Source: Treponema sp.
GTDB taxonomy: Bacteria > Spirochaetota > Spirochaetia > Treponematales > Treponemataceae
Direction of reading: 5' to 3'
Length of the DNA stretch: 57,258 nt
Assembly (NCBI GenBank): GCA_017938365.1
Contig: JAGBBT010000075.1
Span: 1 to 57,258 of the forward strand
The notes beneath the pieces were generated by a model that did no database searches, was not told where the DNA came from, and was given only the letters and a program-made list of their open reading frames with translations. Made by a program: the position numbers and the translations under genes. This document shows, in pieces, positions 42,907 through 52,149 of the stretch; position 1 is the first letter of the stretch, and each line of letters opens with the position of its first letter.

Positions 42907-44709
42907 ATGAAAAAGATAATATTTGCTTTGATTATACAAGTATGTAGTATGAGTTTTTTATTTTCTGAAGATAATTTTGAAATAGATATACCTATTCTCG
43001 GTGTTACAGATTCTTCCGTTTATATTGTATGGGACTCTCTAAGTTCAGATGAAAAAAAATCTGTTGATTCTGTAATTTACTTAAATGGAACCAAATTAAA
43101 AGAATCAGCCTCAGAAAATGCAGCAAGAATTAATAAAAATGTTGCGGCTTATAAAAATTCATTTTTTAAATATTATACAAAAAAGTTAACTGGACTAGAA
43201 ATGATTGTTCCTAAGATTTGTTTTTACAAAATAGAGAACCTTACTGCAAATACAGAATATAAAATTTCTGTAAGAAAAATTAACAAAAGAGGAAAGGAAA
43301 TATCTAGTTCAAAAGAAATAGTTGTAAGGACCTTAAAAAAGCCAACTTGTGTTATTGATATCACAGATTATGGTGCAGAATTTTCTGAAAAAATAACATC
43401 TTATGATTCAAATCCAGAAATTGAAAAAATGATAGAAAAAAATACACTTTCGATACAGAAAGCCATAGATTCCTGTGAACCAGGCGGAATTGTTTATATT
43501 CCTAATGGTATATTTATGTCTGGATCTTTAAACTTAAAAAGTAATATTACATTAAAAATTGACGGTGTATTATGTGCCTCTCCTTATGCAAAGCATTTTG
43601 ATTTTGGTTTTTTAATGTATAAATATTATACGGACAAGAGATATTATGGATTGCTGAATGCGAATAATGCAGAAAATATAAGGATATGTGGTTCTGGAAC
43701 TATTGATGGAAATGGATGGAAATTTTCTTCTAAAGATGGAAAATCAGTTTTAGATTGGCAAACTTATACAGAAGAAGGGGATGTTGATTTTTCAACTGAA
43801 AAAATTAATGCAAGACAGTTAATTAAGTACAAGAAAAGTAATAATAAAAAGGTCTATGAAGACGGAATTCTTGCAGCATCTTGTGCATTAACATTTTTGG
43901 AACATAGTAAAAAGACTTTAGAAACAGCATCTAATGAAGACTTAAAAAATGCTTATTCTTCTAGAAGTACAACTCTTTTGTTGCGAAATGTAAAAAATCT
44001 TTTTATAAGTGATTTATTATTCTTAAATCCTGCAAATCATATGATAAATATTTTAGATTCAGAAAATATTGTTGTTACAGGAATAACTGTCTTTAGTTAT
44101 GATTGCAATAATGGAGATGGTGTAGGTCTAATTTGTTCTGAAAATGCTCTTATTTATAATAATTTTTTTGATACTGGTGATGATTCTATTGTTTTTAGTG
44201 CGGGTGTTGGAAAATCAGCTTATATGACTAATCAGTTTAGTGCTGGGAAGACTAAAATTTTTTCAAATTATTTTCATCACGGACACGGTGGAGTTGCCTT
44301 TGGAAGTCATACTGCTTTAGGAATAAAAGATGTTATAGTAGAAGATAATATTTTTAATCATACTGATTCACCTTTTAGGATTAAGAGTGCACCAGCAAAT
44401 GGTGGTGAAGTTAGTAATATACATTTTAGAAGGAATTCTTTAGCACTTAATAAACAACCATTTATTATGTCTACAGAATATAATGATTCTGGGACAGTAA
44501 CAAAATATGGAGCCGCAGATAAACCTGCTGTTTTTTATAATATACATTGTTCTGATTGTACTGTTTACGGGGCTAGTGGAACATCGATTTGTATTATTGC
44601 AAAACCTGAATATCCTCATCATGATATATTTTTTTCAAATGTTAAGTTTTCAAAGTGTAGTTCATGGGGAGACTTTATAAAAAACTGTATTAATTTTGAA
44701 AAAAAATAA
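42907..44709 (+). CDS. exported glycoside hydrolase family 28, polygalacturonase-like
   Basis: Hydrolyses galacturonan. A signal peptide covers residues 1-20 (FALIIQVCSMSFLFS). Residues ~25-145 form an Fn3-like domain. Residues ~148-600 are the right-handed beta-helix with GH28 catalytic signatures: NGDG (402-405), DTGDDS (422-427, catalytic Asp pair), HGHGG (458-462) and RIK (491-493). Exo- versus endo-activity cannot be decided, though an N-terminal Fn3-like domain is common in exo-polygalacturonases. AGG precedes the ATG. With the pectate lyase it forms a two-enzyme pectin-degrading operon. Confidence 0.87.
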   Translation: MKKIIFALIIQVCSMSFLFSEDNFEIDIPILGVTDSSVYIVWDSLSSDEKKSVDSVIYLNGTKLKESASENAARINKNVAAYKNSFFKYYTKKLTGLEMIVPKICFYKIENLTANTEYKISVRKINKRGKEISSSKEIVVRTLKKPTCVIDITDYGAEFSEKITSYDSNPEIEKMIEKNTLSIQKAIDSCEPGGIVYIPNGIFMSGSLNLKSNITLKIDGVLCASPYAKHFDFGFLMYKYYTDKRYYGLLNANNAENIRICGSGTIDGNGWKFSSKDGKSVLDWQTYTEEGDVDFSTEKINARQLIKYKKSNNKKVYEDGILAASCALTFLEHSKKTLETASNEDLKNAYSSRSTTLLLRNVKNLFISDLLFLNPANHMINILDSENIVVTGITVFSYDCNNGDGVGLICSENALIYNNFFDTGDDSIVFSAGVGKSAYMTNQFSAGKTKIFSNYFHHGHGGVAFGSHTALGIKDVIVEDNIFNHTDSPFRIKSAPANGGEVSNIHFRRNSLALNKQPFIMSTEYNDSGTVTKYGAADKPAVFYNIHCSDCTVYGASGTSICIIAKPEYPHHDIFFSNVKFSKCSSWGDFIKNCINFEKK

Positions 44710-44804
44710 CATTTTTTTTATCTTTTTTTATAAAAGAATTGTTAAATCTTAGGTTTTGCCTTAGAATTATGTGTATGTTATTTAATTAAGGGGAGTAAGG
44801 GGTT

Positions 44805-46706
44805 ATGACTTCTTCAAATTTGACTTCTGTAAAAATACCAAAAAGACTATATATTTTGGATTTTATAATTTATTTTATATCTTTACCTGTTACTGCATTG
44901 ACAGGTTCTTTTCTTAAGATGTTTGCAGGTGCAGATGTATCTGTTCTTGAAACATTTGCTGTTTTTAATCAATTAGTTTTTTCTATGCCAATGATTGTTT
45001 ATACAATTCTTGTTTTTTTATGGGTATGGTTTTCTACTAATTTTTTTTATAAAAGAATGGCAGCTTATGATGGTTCAGAAAAATCATGTGATATTTGTAA
45101 TAAATTAGAATTTTTATTCTTTAATATGAATATTGGAGTTTTAATTGTATTTTCAATTGCTTTGCCTTTCGTTTTTAATATTGTGGCAATTTCAAAAGAT
45201 ATAACTACTTATAAGTTAGTTCCAATGATTATGATGCATATGGGAAATACTTTTCTTTCTGCTCTTTTATTTTATATTTTATGGGTAGAAACCTTTGAAA
45301 AATGGGCAAGTTTTATTCCTTTAAGAAAAAAAGATGTTGCTATTAGTTTGATTGTTCGCGATATTTTAGTAGTTTTTTTTGCTAGTTTAGGTATTGTTTT
45401 ATTCGTTGTTTCTCAAGTATTTATGTTTGAAGAGGTTGTCGAAAGTGGTGAAATGACACTTAGTACCTTATTTGTTACTAAAATGCTTCCTACTGCTACA
45501 TTAGCATTAATTTTTAATTCTCTTGATTTAGGTTTGTTATTGAGAGGTTTTATTACTCGTCTTGGAAATATTAAGCTTTTTGCAGAAGGTTTTTCTAAGC
45601 GAGATTATTCCTCTGAGTCTTTGCATGTAGAAAGTCGTGATGAATTTGGACTTTTGATCAATGACCTTAATTCTGCTCAACAAGCAACAAAAGAAGTTTT
45701 ATTAAATGTAAGAGATAATATGGATTATTCTACTAATGTTGCTAAAGAGTTAAAAGATAATATGTATGAAACCTCTGCTAGTGTTCAGCAGGTTATTGCA
45801 AATATTATTAATGTAAAAGATCAAGTTGCTAATCAGTCTAATGGTGTTGAAGAAACTGTTTCTGCTGTTAATCAAATTCTTGCTAATATCGAAAATTTAA
45901 ATAAAAATATTGAAAATCAGTCAGCTGGAACTGAACAAGGATCTGCTGCTGTCAGAGAAATGGTTGCCAATATTCAGAGTGTATTTAAAATTTTAGAAAA
46001 AAATGGTGAAGTTGTAAGCCAACTAGAATCTGCATCTGATGAAGGTCAAAGACGTGTTGATGAGTCTGTAAAAATGGCAGAAAAGATATTAGAAGAATCT
46101 AAGGGATTATTAGATGCTTCTGCTGTAATTCAAAATATTGCTGATCAAACAAATCTTCTTGCTATGAATGCGGCTATTGAGGCTGCTCATGCTGGTGAAT
46201 CAGGAAAAGGATTTGCTGTTGTTTCTGAGGAAATTAGAAAACTTGCAGAACAGAGTAATGTTCAAGGAAAAAGAATTACAGATAGTTTAAAAAATCTTGA
46301 ACAAGTAATTAAAGGTGTTTCAGATAGTACAAAAGATGTACAATCTCAATTTTCAGTTATCTTTAATCTTACTCATGCTGTTCGCCAACAAGAGAGTGTT
46401 GTCATTGATGCCATGAAGGAGCAAAATGAGGGAAGTACTCAAATTCTTGAAGCAATGAGAGTAATTGATGAATCTACTGTTGAAGTAAAACATGGTGCTC
46501 AAGAAATGCTAGAGGGTGGAAAACAGATATTTAAAGAAATGAATATATTAAAAGAAATTACTAATAGAATTAATAATGCAGTAGTTGAAATGTCTTCTGG
46601 AACTGATCAAATTCAGCAAGCTGTTTCATTAGTTAATGAATCAGCAGAAAGAAATAGTCAAAGTATCAACGAAGTAACTGCAAAAATTAGTGAATTTACA
46701 TTATAA
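44805..46706 (+). CDS. methyl-accepting chemotaxis protein with six transmembrane helices
   Basis: A 633-aa chemoreceptor. Instead of the usual two helices flanking a periplasmic sensor, the N-terminal ~250 residues hold about six hydrophobic helices with short loops, so it may sense from within the membrane or through a partner. A HAMP-like connector (~255-305) follows, then a long coiled-coil signalling domain. The hairpin tip [34 protein letters not shown] region (~445-480) is strongly conserved and contacts CheA/CheW. AAGGGG precedes ATG 44805. No CheR/CheB tether peptide is seen at the C-terminus. It is a single gene. Confidence 0.9.
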   Translation: MTSSNLTSVKIPKRLYILDFIIYFISLPVTALTGSFLKMFAGADVSVLETFAVFNQLVFSMPMIVYTILVFLWVWFSTNFFYKRMAAYDGSEKSCDICNKLEFLFFNMNIGVLIVFSIALPFVFNIVAISKDITTYKLVPMIMMHMGNTFLSALLFYILWVETFEKWASFIPLRKKDVAISLIVRDILVVFFASLGIVLFVVSQVFMFEEVVESGEMTLSTLFVTKMLPTATLALIFNSLDLGLLLRGFITRLGNIKLFAEGFSKRDYSSESLHVESRDEFGLLINDLNSAQQATKEVLLNVRDNMDYSTNVAKELKDNMYETSASVQQVIANIINVKDQVANQSNGVEETVSAVNQILANIENLNKNIENQSAGTEQGSAAVREMVANIQSVFKILEKNGEVVSQLESASDEGQRRVDESVKMAEKILEESKGLLDASAVIQNIADQTNLLAMNAAIEAAHAGESGKGFAVVSEEIRKLAEQSNVQGKRITDSLKNLEQVIKGVSDSTKDVQSQFSVIFNLTHAVRQQESVVIDAMKEQNEGSTQILEAMRVIDESTVEVKHGAQEMLEGGKQIFKEMNILKEITNRINNAVVEMSSGTDQIQQAVSLVNESAERNSQSINEVTAKISEFTL

Positions 46707-46710
46707 AAAT

Positions 46711-46793
46711 AAAAAAAAAACTACCTATTATTCAGAAAAGGATTAATTTTATTTGTATTATTCTTTTTATGAAATAAATGGTAGTTTTTTTTT
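46711..46793 (+). terminator. long inverted repeat between the MCP and LUD genes
   Basis: The A-run plus CTACC (46711-46725) pairs with GGTAG plus T-run (46780-46793); the 54-nt loop is unusually large. It could be the MCP terminator, and it ends just before the ribosome binding site of the next gene. Confidence 0.45.
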
Positions 46794-46811
46794 ATGTTAT
46801 TTGAGGAAAAT

Positions 46812-47459
46812 ATGACAGTGCAAGAAATTGATAAGATTCGTTATGATGTTTTAGGTCCTAAAGTAGTTAAAGCTCTTGAAAATAAATATTATGAAGCATA
46901 TTATTGCTCTTCTGTAAAAGAGGGGGTAAAAAAAGCGCTGTCTTTAATACCTCAAAATTCTATTGTTAGTTGGGGTGGATCACAATCATGTGTTGATTCT
47001 GGTTTAATTGATTGTGTCAAAAATGGAAATTACAAAATAATAGATCGTGATTCAGCTAAAACTCCTGAAGAAAGATATAATTTGATGAGAGATGCTTTAT
47101 TTTCAGATGTTTATCTTACAAGTTTTAATGCAATTAGTGAGGATGGAATAATTTACAATATTGATGGAAATGGAAATCGTGTTGCAGCTATTACCTTCGG
47201 TCCAAAATCTGTTGTCGCATTAGTGGGAATGAATAAAATTTGTCATACTTCTGAAGATGCTTTTGTAAGAGCAAAGCAAGTTGCTGCTGTAAGAAATGCT
47301 ACTCGTTTTGGTTTAAAAACGACAGGTTGTGCTGTTACAGGAAATTGTCAGAATTGTTATTCTTCAGAATGTATATGCTCAGTTATTCAAACATTGCGTT
47401 TCTGTAAAAATAAAAATCGAATCAAAATAATTCTTGTAGGGGAAGAATTAGGTTTTTAG
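46812..47459 (+). CDS. LUD-domain protein (LutC/DUF162-like)
   Basis: A 215-aa protein of the lactate-utilisation LUD family. ATG 46812 is chosen since GAGG lies 5 nt upstream (ATG 46794 precedes that site). Family segments are VSWGGSQSCVDSGL, DVYLTSFNAISEDG and NRVAAITFGPKSVVALVGMNKI. The C-terminal third has a cysteine-rich patch, TGCAVTGNCQNCYSSECIC, that may bind iron-sulfur or zinc. LutA/LutB partners are absent here; stand-alone LUD proteins of unknown role are common in anaerobes. It is followed 4 bp later by the pseudouridine synthase gene. Confidence 0.85.
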   Translation: MTVQEIDKIRYDVLGPKVVKALENKYYEAYYCSSVKEGVKKALSLIPQNSIVSWGGSQSCVDSGLIDCVKNGNYKIIDRDSAKTPEERYNLMRDALFSDVYLTSFNAISEDGIIYNIDGNGNRVAAITFGPKSVVALVGMNKICHTSEDAFVRAKQVAAVRNATRFGLKTTGCAVTGNCQNCYSSECICSVIQTLRFCKNKNRIKIILVGEELGF

Positions 47460-47463
47460 TTTT

Positions 47464-48411
47464 ATGAAAGTCTACAACCTTAAGACCAAAAGTTCTATTA
47501 GATTAGATGAATTATTAAGAAACGAAATTCCTATATTGTTAGATAAAGAGGTTTCGAATAGTAAAATAAGGCGATTTATTGTTTCTGGGGCAGTTTCTAT
47601 TAATAGACGGCAGATTAGAATTCCGAGTTTTATTGTAAAATCAACTGATTTTATTCAGATTATGATTGATCTTGATAAATTCTTTTTTGAAAAGAAACCA
47701 AATGATATTGAATATGAATTAACAGAGGATGATATTCTTTTTGAAGATGATGATGTGATAGTTGTAAATAAACCAACTCATTTTCCTACAGAAATGTGTA
47801 TGGTTAGTGATCGTAATAATCTTCATCATTCAATAGTTAATTTTTTATTTGAGCGACAGAAAGTATTAAATCCGAAATTAAAAAATCCTCCTTATGTTGG
47901 AATAATGCATCGACTTGATAGAGATACAAGTGGAGTAATTCTTTTTACAAAAACGAGAAGTGTGAATTCTGCATGTCATGATATGTTTGAAAAGCATTTT
48001 GTAAAAAAAACATATATTGCAGTCGTTTATAATAATGGAAAATATAAGGTTGGTGATTCATTTTCTGTAAGTTTTCCAATGGGACGTATAAGTTTAAAGA
48101 GTCAAAGTGCAAAATGGGGTAGAGTAGAAGAGTCTAAAGGTGTAGATTCAAAAACAGAATTTGAAATTTTAAAAGAAAAAATAATTAATAATCAGAAATT
48201 TTTAATTGTAAAGTGTAAACCTTACACAGGGAGAACTCATCAAATTCGTGTTCATTTGTCATCTGTTGGAATGCCAATTCTTGGTGATGAACTTTATGGT
48301 GGAAAATCATATGATAGAATTATGTTACATGCAAAATCATTGGAATTTCCTCATCCAAATAAAAATATTATTTTAAACATAGAAGCTCCTATACCTAATA
48401 ATTTTTCTTGA
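47464..48411 (+). CDS. RluA-family pseudouridine synthase
   Basis: Converts uridine to pseudouridine in rRNA or tRNA. The 315-aa protein has an N-terminal S4 RNA-binding domain (~10-70; VSNSKIRRFIVSGAVSINRR region), the catalytic motif HRLDRDTSG with the nucleophilic Asp (around 160), and TGRTHQIRVHL late in the chain. The RluC/D subgroup is likely, but the target site is not determinable. It begins 4 bp after the LUD gene with no ribosome binding site, so it is probably translated by coupling. Confidence 0.9.
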   Translation: MKVYNLKTKSSIRLDELLRNEIPILLDKEVSNSKIRRFIVSGAVSINRRQIRIPSFIVKSTDFIQIMIDLDKFFFEKKPNDIEYELTEDDILFEDDDVIVVNKPTHFPTEMCMVSDRNNLHHSIVNFLFERQKVLNPKLKNPPYVGIMHRLDRDTSGVILFTKTRSVNSACHDMFEKHFVKKTYIAVVYNNGKYKVGDSFSVSFPMGRISLKSQSAKWGRVEESKGVDSKTEFEILKEKIINNQKFLIVKCKPYTGRTHQIRVHLSSVGMPILGDELYGGKSYDRIMLHAKSLEFPHPNKNIILNIEAPIPNNFS

Positions 48412-48451
48412 TAAAAGAATGTTTATTTGACTAAACAATTAGAAAAATGTA

Positions 48452-48480
48452 TTGATTAATTCATTGTAAAAGAATAAAAT
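48452..48480 (+). promoter_or_regulatory. promoter of the rpsP operon
   Basis: TTGATT (48452-48457), 17-bp spacer, TAAAAT (48475-48480). A second, extended -10 (TGcTAGAAT, 48495-48503) lies just downstream. Confidence 0.45.
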
Positions 48481-48537
48481 ATCAACTCAATATATGCTAG
48501 AATAGATGTGTTTTCTAGTATGATAAATGCAATTTTG

Positions 48538-48554
48538 GAACTTGAAATAAGTTC
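48538..48554 (+). other. leader hairpin just before the rpsP ribosome binding site
   Basis: GAACTT (48538-48543) and AAGTTC (48549-48554) flank a 5-nt loop. The hairpin ends 2 nt before the GGAGG at 48557, where it could modulate initiation. Confidence 0.4.
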
Positions 48555-48566
48555 TTGGAGGATAAA

Positions 48567-48812
48567 GTGGTCAAAATTAGACTAAAGAGATTCGGTGCTG
48601 CAAAAAGACCTTGCTACCGTATCGTAGTGCAAGATTCACGCAAACCTCGTGATGGCACAACAATTGAAGAAATCGGAACTTACGATCCGATTGCTAAAGC
48701 TGAACAGCAGGTTTCTTTTAATGAAGAACGTGCTCGTTATTGGATAGGAGTTGGTGCTCAGCCAACTGATACAGTTCGTAAACTTTTCAGTAAGAAAGGC
48801 CTTTCGAAATAA
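48567..48812 (+). CDS. rpsP: 30S ribosomal protein S16
   Basis: Small-subunit assembly protein. The start is GTG 48567: GGAGG lies 5 nt upstream and the product then begins [19 protein letters not shown], the S16 signature. The longer reading from TTG 48555 would put the ribosome site inside the gene. 81 aa, normal length, with a basic C-terminus. It is first in the operon rpsP-khpA-rimM-trmD-rplS, the same order as in most bacteria. Confidence 0.97.
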   Translation: MVKIRLKRFGAAKRPCYRIVVQDSRKPRDGTTIEEIGTYDPIAKAEQQVSFNEERARYWIGVGAQPTDTVRKLFSKKGLSK

Positions 48813-48832
48813 TTTAGCGGGAGTTACGGGGA

Positions 48833-49066
48833 ATGGAAAAAGACCTGATTGAATATATTGCTAAATCATTGGTCGATGATCCCAGTGCAGTCTCGGTAAA
48901 TGAAACCGTAGGCGAACGCGGCCCGGTTTTGGAACTTCGTGTTGCCCAGGGTGATATTGGAAAGGTTATCGGCAAATATGGCCGTATTGCAAAAGCATTG
49001 CGCACTGTTTTAAGTGCATCTGCCAGCAAAGACGGAAGACGTTATAGTCTCGAAATTCTGGATTAG
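48833..49066 (+). CDS. khpA: KH-domain RNA-binding protein KhpA
   Basis: A 77-aa single KH domain that binds RNA and in other bacteria partners KhpB. The GxxG loop region reads IGKVIGKYGRIAKALR (~43-58). The gene sits 20 bp after rpsP and before rimM, its usual place. Base composition is clearly richer in G+C than its neighbours (for example GGCGAACGCGGCCCGG around 48911-48926). The first part of rimM overlaps its end only if a longer rimM start is used. Confidence 0.93.
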   Translation: MEKDLIEYIAKSLVDDPSAVSVNETVGERGPVLELRVAQGDIGKVIGKYGRIAKALRTVLSASASKDGRRYSLEILD

Positions 49067-49073
49067 TTGTATT

Positions 49074-49682
49074 GTGGAACAATTTATTGTTGGTTTTATC
49101 CGTGGTCCTCATGGGATTAAGGGTAATATAAAAGTTGAAAGTGCTTCTGGAGAATTCGATCATTTTTATGAAATGAAGGAAGTTACTTTAAGGAACGGTA
49201 AAACTGGTGACTCAAAGGTCTTTAAAATTGAGTCTATAGATGAAGGTGCCGCTACCTTGTATATGAAACTTGAGGGACTTGAAACACCTGAAGAAGTTCG
49301 TAAGTATAACGGGTGGGAACTTATAGTACCTCGAAAATATGCCAAAAAACTTGAAAAAGATGAATGGTATATTGAAGATTTAAAAAATTGTGCTCTGAAT
49401 TATTATCCTGAACAGAGCAAAGACGGATTGGCAGTAAGATCTGCACCTACTACAGGTAAAGCTGTTAGAGTAGGAACAATCACAGACGTATTGGAAGGCG
49501 GTTCTGGAGACCTTTTAGAGGTTTGCCTGGCCGAGGATTGTGATATTCTTGCGGATAATATCAAATATACATCTGGAGGGAAAGTGAGAGTTGTTTATAT
49601 TCCTTTTTCTTTTCAGTTTGTTAGAAATGTTGATATTAAAAATAAGAGTGTACAATTGATGCACCTCTGGATTCTGGAGTAA
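49074..49682 (+). CDS. rimM: 16S rRNA processing / 30S maturation factor RimM
   Basis: Helps assemble the 30S head near S19. GTG 49074 gives EQFIVGFIRGPHGIKGNIKVES, the proper RimM N-terminus, 8 bp after khpA. The longer frame from 49014 would overlap khpA and is rejected. There is no ribosome binding site, so translation is likely coupled. The 202 aa comprise the RimM beta-barrel (~1-90) and a PRC-barrel (~95-200), interrupted by an insert (LNYYPEQSKDGLAVRS region) longer than in E. coli. The stop codon lies inside a small palindrome covering the trmD ribosome site. Confidence 0.9.
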   Translation: MEQFIVGFIRGPHGIKGNIKVESASGEFDHFYEMKEVTLRNGKTGDSKVFKIESIDEGAATLYMKLEGLETPEEVRKYNGWELIVPRKYAKKLEKDEWYIEDLKNCALNYYPEQSKDGLAVRSAPTTGKAVRVGTITDVLEGGSGDLLEVCLAEDCDILADNIKYTSGGKVRVVYIPFSFQFVRNVDIKNKSVQLMHLWILE

Positions 49683-49686
49683 CTCC
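49676..49686 (+). other. palindrome over the trmD ribosome binding site and rimM stop codon
   Basis: GGAGT-a-ACTCC (49676-49686) contains the GGAG site for trmD (ATG 49687) and the rimM TAA (49680-49682). Folding would hide the site unless ribosomes finish rimM. Confidence 0.35.
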
Positions 49687-50463
49687 ATGAAATTTACTGT
49701 GCTGACCTTGTTTCCTGAGATTCCGCGTGCTTTTTTTGAAGCCTCAATCATGGCAAAAGCGGTTGAAAAGGGAATTATTGCTTACGATTTAGTGAATATC
49801 AGGGATTTTGCCTTTGATAATCACAAGACATGTGATGACAAACCGTATGGAGGTGGGGCTGGTCAATTAATGATGGCTGAACCTCTCGGGTGTGCTTTAG
49901 ATAGTGTTAAAGCTCATAAGAAGCATGTAATATATGTTACACCTTCTGGGAAGCCTTTTACTCAAGAAAAAGCACAAGAACTTAGTCGGAAAGACGAAAT
50001 TGTTCTAATCTGTGGTAGATACGAAGGTATAGACCAGAGAATAATAGATTCTTATGTTGATGACGAAATTTCCATTGGGGATTATGTTATGTCTAGTGGA
50101 GAAGTAGCTGCAACTGTTGTAATAGATGCTGTCTATCGTTTGGTAGATAATGTTATTACGCATGAGTCTTTGGAAGAAGAAAGTTATTCTGGCGGACTTT
50201 TGGAGTATCCTCAGTATACACGCCCGGCAGTATATAGAGGCATGGAAGTTCCTGATGTGTTAACAAGTGGAAACCATGAATTAATTCGAAAGTGGCGTCT
50301 GAAAAAGCGTCTGCAAAAAACATTAGCAAATAGACCTGATTTAATATTACAGGCTAGGCTAAGAGGATTGCTCACTACAGAGGCCGAAAAAATGATTGAG
50401 GAATTGACTGAGCAAGTTAAACTAAAATCGCTCAGTAGAAAACATCGCAATAAGAAAAAATAA
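49687..50463 (+). CDS. trmD: tRNA (guanine37-N1)-methyltransferase
   Basis: Methylates G37 of tRNAs with SAM, preventing frameshifts. The 258-aa SPOUT protein starts MKFTVLTLFPEIP. It has the knot segments VIYVTPSGKPFTQEKA, LICGRYEGIDQRIIDSYVDDEISIGDYVMSSGE (around 110-145) and YTRPAVYRGMEVPDVLTSGNH. GGAG is 7 nt upstream, within a palindrome. Position and length are standard. Confidence 0.97.
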   Translation: MKFTVLTLFPEIPRAFFEASIMAKAVEKGIIAYDLVNIRDFAFDNHKTCDDKPYGGGAGQLMMAEPLGCALDSVKAHKKHVIYVTPSGKPFTQEKAQELSRKDEIVLICGRYEGIDQRIIDSYVDDEISIGDYVMSSGEVAATVVIDAVYRLVDNVITHESLEEESYSGGLLEYPQYTRPAVYRGMEVPDVLTSGNHELIRKWRLKKRLQKTLANRPDLILQARLRGLLTTEAEKMIEELTEQVKLKSLSRKHRNKKK

Positions 50464-50497
50464 TTCTATATTACGGTGATAACAGGAGAAAATAACA

Positions 50498-50944
50498 ATG
50501 GATCTTATTAAGACTATTGAAGAACAGCAGAAAAAAGATAAACCACTTTTATTCAAAGTTGGAGATACTGTAAAAGTTCACTTTGAAATTATCGAAGGTA
50601 AAACAAAACGTATCCAGGTTTATGAAGGTGTCGTTATTTGTATTAAAAATTCAGGAATCAGAAAAACATTTACAGTTCGTAAGATTTCTTACAATGTAGG
50701 TGTTGAACGTGTATTCCCTGTATATAGTCCACGTGTAACAAAAGTTGAAATTGTAAAAACTGGTAAAGTACGTCGTTCTAAACTATATTATCTTCGTGAT
50801 AAAATTGGTAAAAGTGCTAAGATTAAGGAATTATTGGGACCAAAAGCAAATGCACGTATTGCAGCATCTAGAGCAGCAAATGCAGCTCTTAACAATAAAG
50901 TTGAAGATGCAGCATCGGCAGATACAACAGCTCAGAATGCTTAA
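50498..50944 (+). CDS. rplS: 50S ribosomal protein L19
   Basis: Lies at the 30S-50S interface. The 148-aa product has [52 protein letters not shown] (residues ~55-80) and [17 protein letters not shown]. It is longer than the ~115-aa norm owing to an Ala/Asn-rich C-terminal extension. AGGAG precedes the ATG. A terminator follows, though the next genes may be partly co-transcribed. Confidence 0.97.
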   Translation: MDLIKTIEEQQKKDKPLLFKVGDTVKVHFEIIEGKTKRIQVYEGVVICIKNSGIRKTFTVRKISYNVGVERVFPVYSPRVTKVEIVKTGKVRRSKLYYLRDKIGKSAKIKELLGPKANARIAASRAANAALNNKVEDAASADTTAQNA

Positions 50945-50973
50945 TTTTATACTAGGATGATTCTATAATAATG

Positions 50974-51013
50974 GACCTGATGCACTTAATTATGTTGTAT
51001 CAGGTCTTTTTTT
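50974..51013 (+). terminator. intrinsic terminator of the rpsP-rplS operon
   Basis: GACCTGAT (50974-50981) and ATCAGGTC (50999-51006) form a stem with a 17-nt loop, followed by seven T. Confidence 0.8.
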
Positions 51014-51032
51014 ATAATATAAGGAATGTATC

Positions 51033-52082
51033 TTGAAAGTCGCTGATATTAGAATAGATCAACCTATAAATATAGGGACTTTTATTAATTTCGCAAAAAT
51101 AAAAACAGATGGTAATGTTTCTGCAAAGGTTTTAGATGTTTTAGGTAATAACTCATACCTAATATCTCTTGCTGGAAAAAAAATAAAAGTTACATCAAAA
51201 ATTCCATTAGAAAAAGGTTTAATTTTTACTTCTAAGATAAGTATTGAAAACAATAAAGTATTTCTAAAACTTTTAGACACAAATAAAGGAAATTTTACAG
51301 AAGTTTCAAAATTTAATTTTTCTGAAAATAGTCAGATTAGTTCTTCATTTGAAAATCTATTATTATCTCTTGGATTAACAGTTGATAAATCTTCTATAAG
51401 ATTATTGCAGTTTGCACAAGAATTAGGCATAAAACTTCAGCCTCACAAATTTAAAAAAGCTCGAAAGGTTGCTACTTCTGATGATGACAATAAAGAAGAA
51501 AAAGAGCAGCTTAGTATTTTATTGCAAGAAAAAGGGGGCCTTGGAGACGAAGGTTCTGTATTGTCTGTTTTATCTAGTTATTCTAAAAACAATATGGATG
51601 ATGATGATGAATCAGAATCTAATTTTCCAGTTTTTTCAGAAATAATTGGTGATGATATAAAAAGTTATATAGAAGAAGTTGATTTAGCATCAAAAAATAA
51701 CAAATATGGTGTCTTAACAACTTTTAATATGATTAAACCTCTAAAAAAAGACGAAGATTTTTGGATTATTTTACCTTTTGAATGGGAATTTAAAAAATAT
51801 AATGGAGTTATTAGAGTTTTATTAGAGCCAATAAAAAAATCAATTAAAAAAATAATCATAAATTGTGGAAATAACAAGAAAAAATATATCTTCGTGCTAT
51901 ACTTTAAGTTGGGTGAGGTTGAATCTATTGAGTTTTCGCTGCATCCCAAAAAGGATAGATCAGGTTTTATATCGGTTTTGGAATCTATGGTCCTGAAAAA
52001 AATTAAATATGTGGATTTTTGCACATTACAGGGGTTTTGTGCAAAAGATATGGACATTTATGTATTGGAAAATAGTATGTGA
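51033..52082 (+). CDS. hypothetical protein, FliK/YlqG-type context, 349 aa
   Basis: No firm family. TTG 51033 is the start, with AAGGA 7 nt upstream; no in-frame ATG fits. The first ~70 residues resemble an OB-like or beta-rich module (VLGNNSYLISLAGKKIKV). The middle has an acidic linker (DDDNKEEKEQ, DDDDESES), and the last ~130 residues form an alpha/beta domain. In Firmicutes, a FliK-like protein (YlqG) precedes an FlhB-C-like protein (YlqH) after rnhB; here the order is the same, directly after rplS. On that synteny it is tentatively a FliK-like export-related protein. No signal peptide is seen. Confidence 0.5.
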   Translation: MKVADIRIDQPINIGTFINFAKIKTDGNVSAKVLDVLGNNSYLISLAGKKIKVTSKIPLEKGLIFTSKISIENNKVFLKLLDTNKGNFTEVSKFNFSENSQISSSFENLLLSLGLTVDKSSIRLLQFAQELGIKLQPHKFKKARKVATSDDDNKEEKEQLSILLQEKGGLGDEGSVLSVLSSYSKNNMDDDDESESNFPVFSEIIGDDIKSYIEEVDLASKNNKYGVLTTFNMIKPLKKDEDFWIILPFEWEFKKYNGVIRVLLEPIKKSIKKIIINCGNNKKKYIFVLYFKLGEVESIEFSLHPKKDRSGFISVLESMVLKKIKYVDFCTLQGFCAKDMDIYVLENSM

Positions 52083-52149
52083 TTATATACTAAAGATATG
52101 TAAAGTGTTGAAAGTCCTAAGGTGTTTAGTTTTGATAAAAGGTGATTTA

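Noticed and set aside
49014..49073. Upstream extension of rimM overlapping khpA
   Set aside because: The extra 20 residues are out-of-frame khpA sequence and do not fit RimM; GTG 49074 gives the normal N-terminus.
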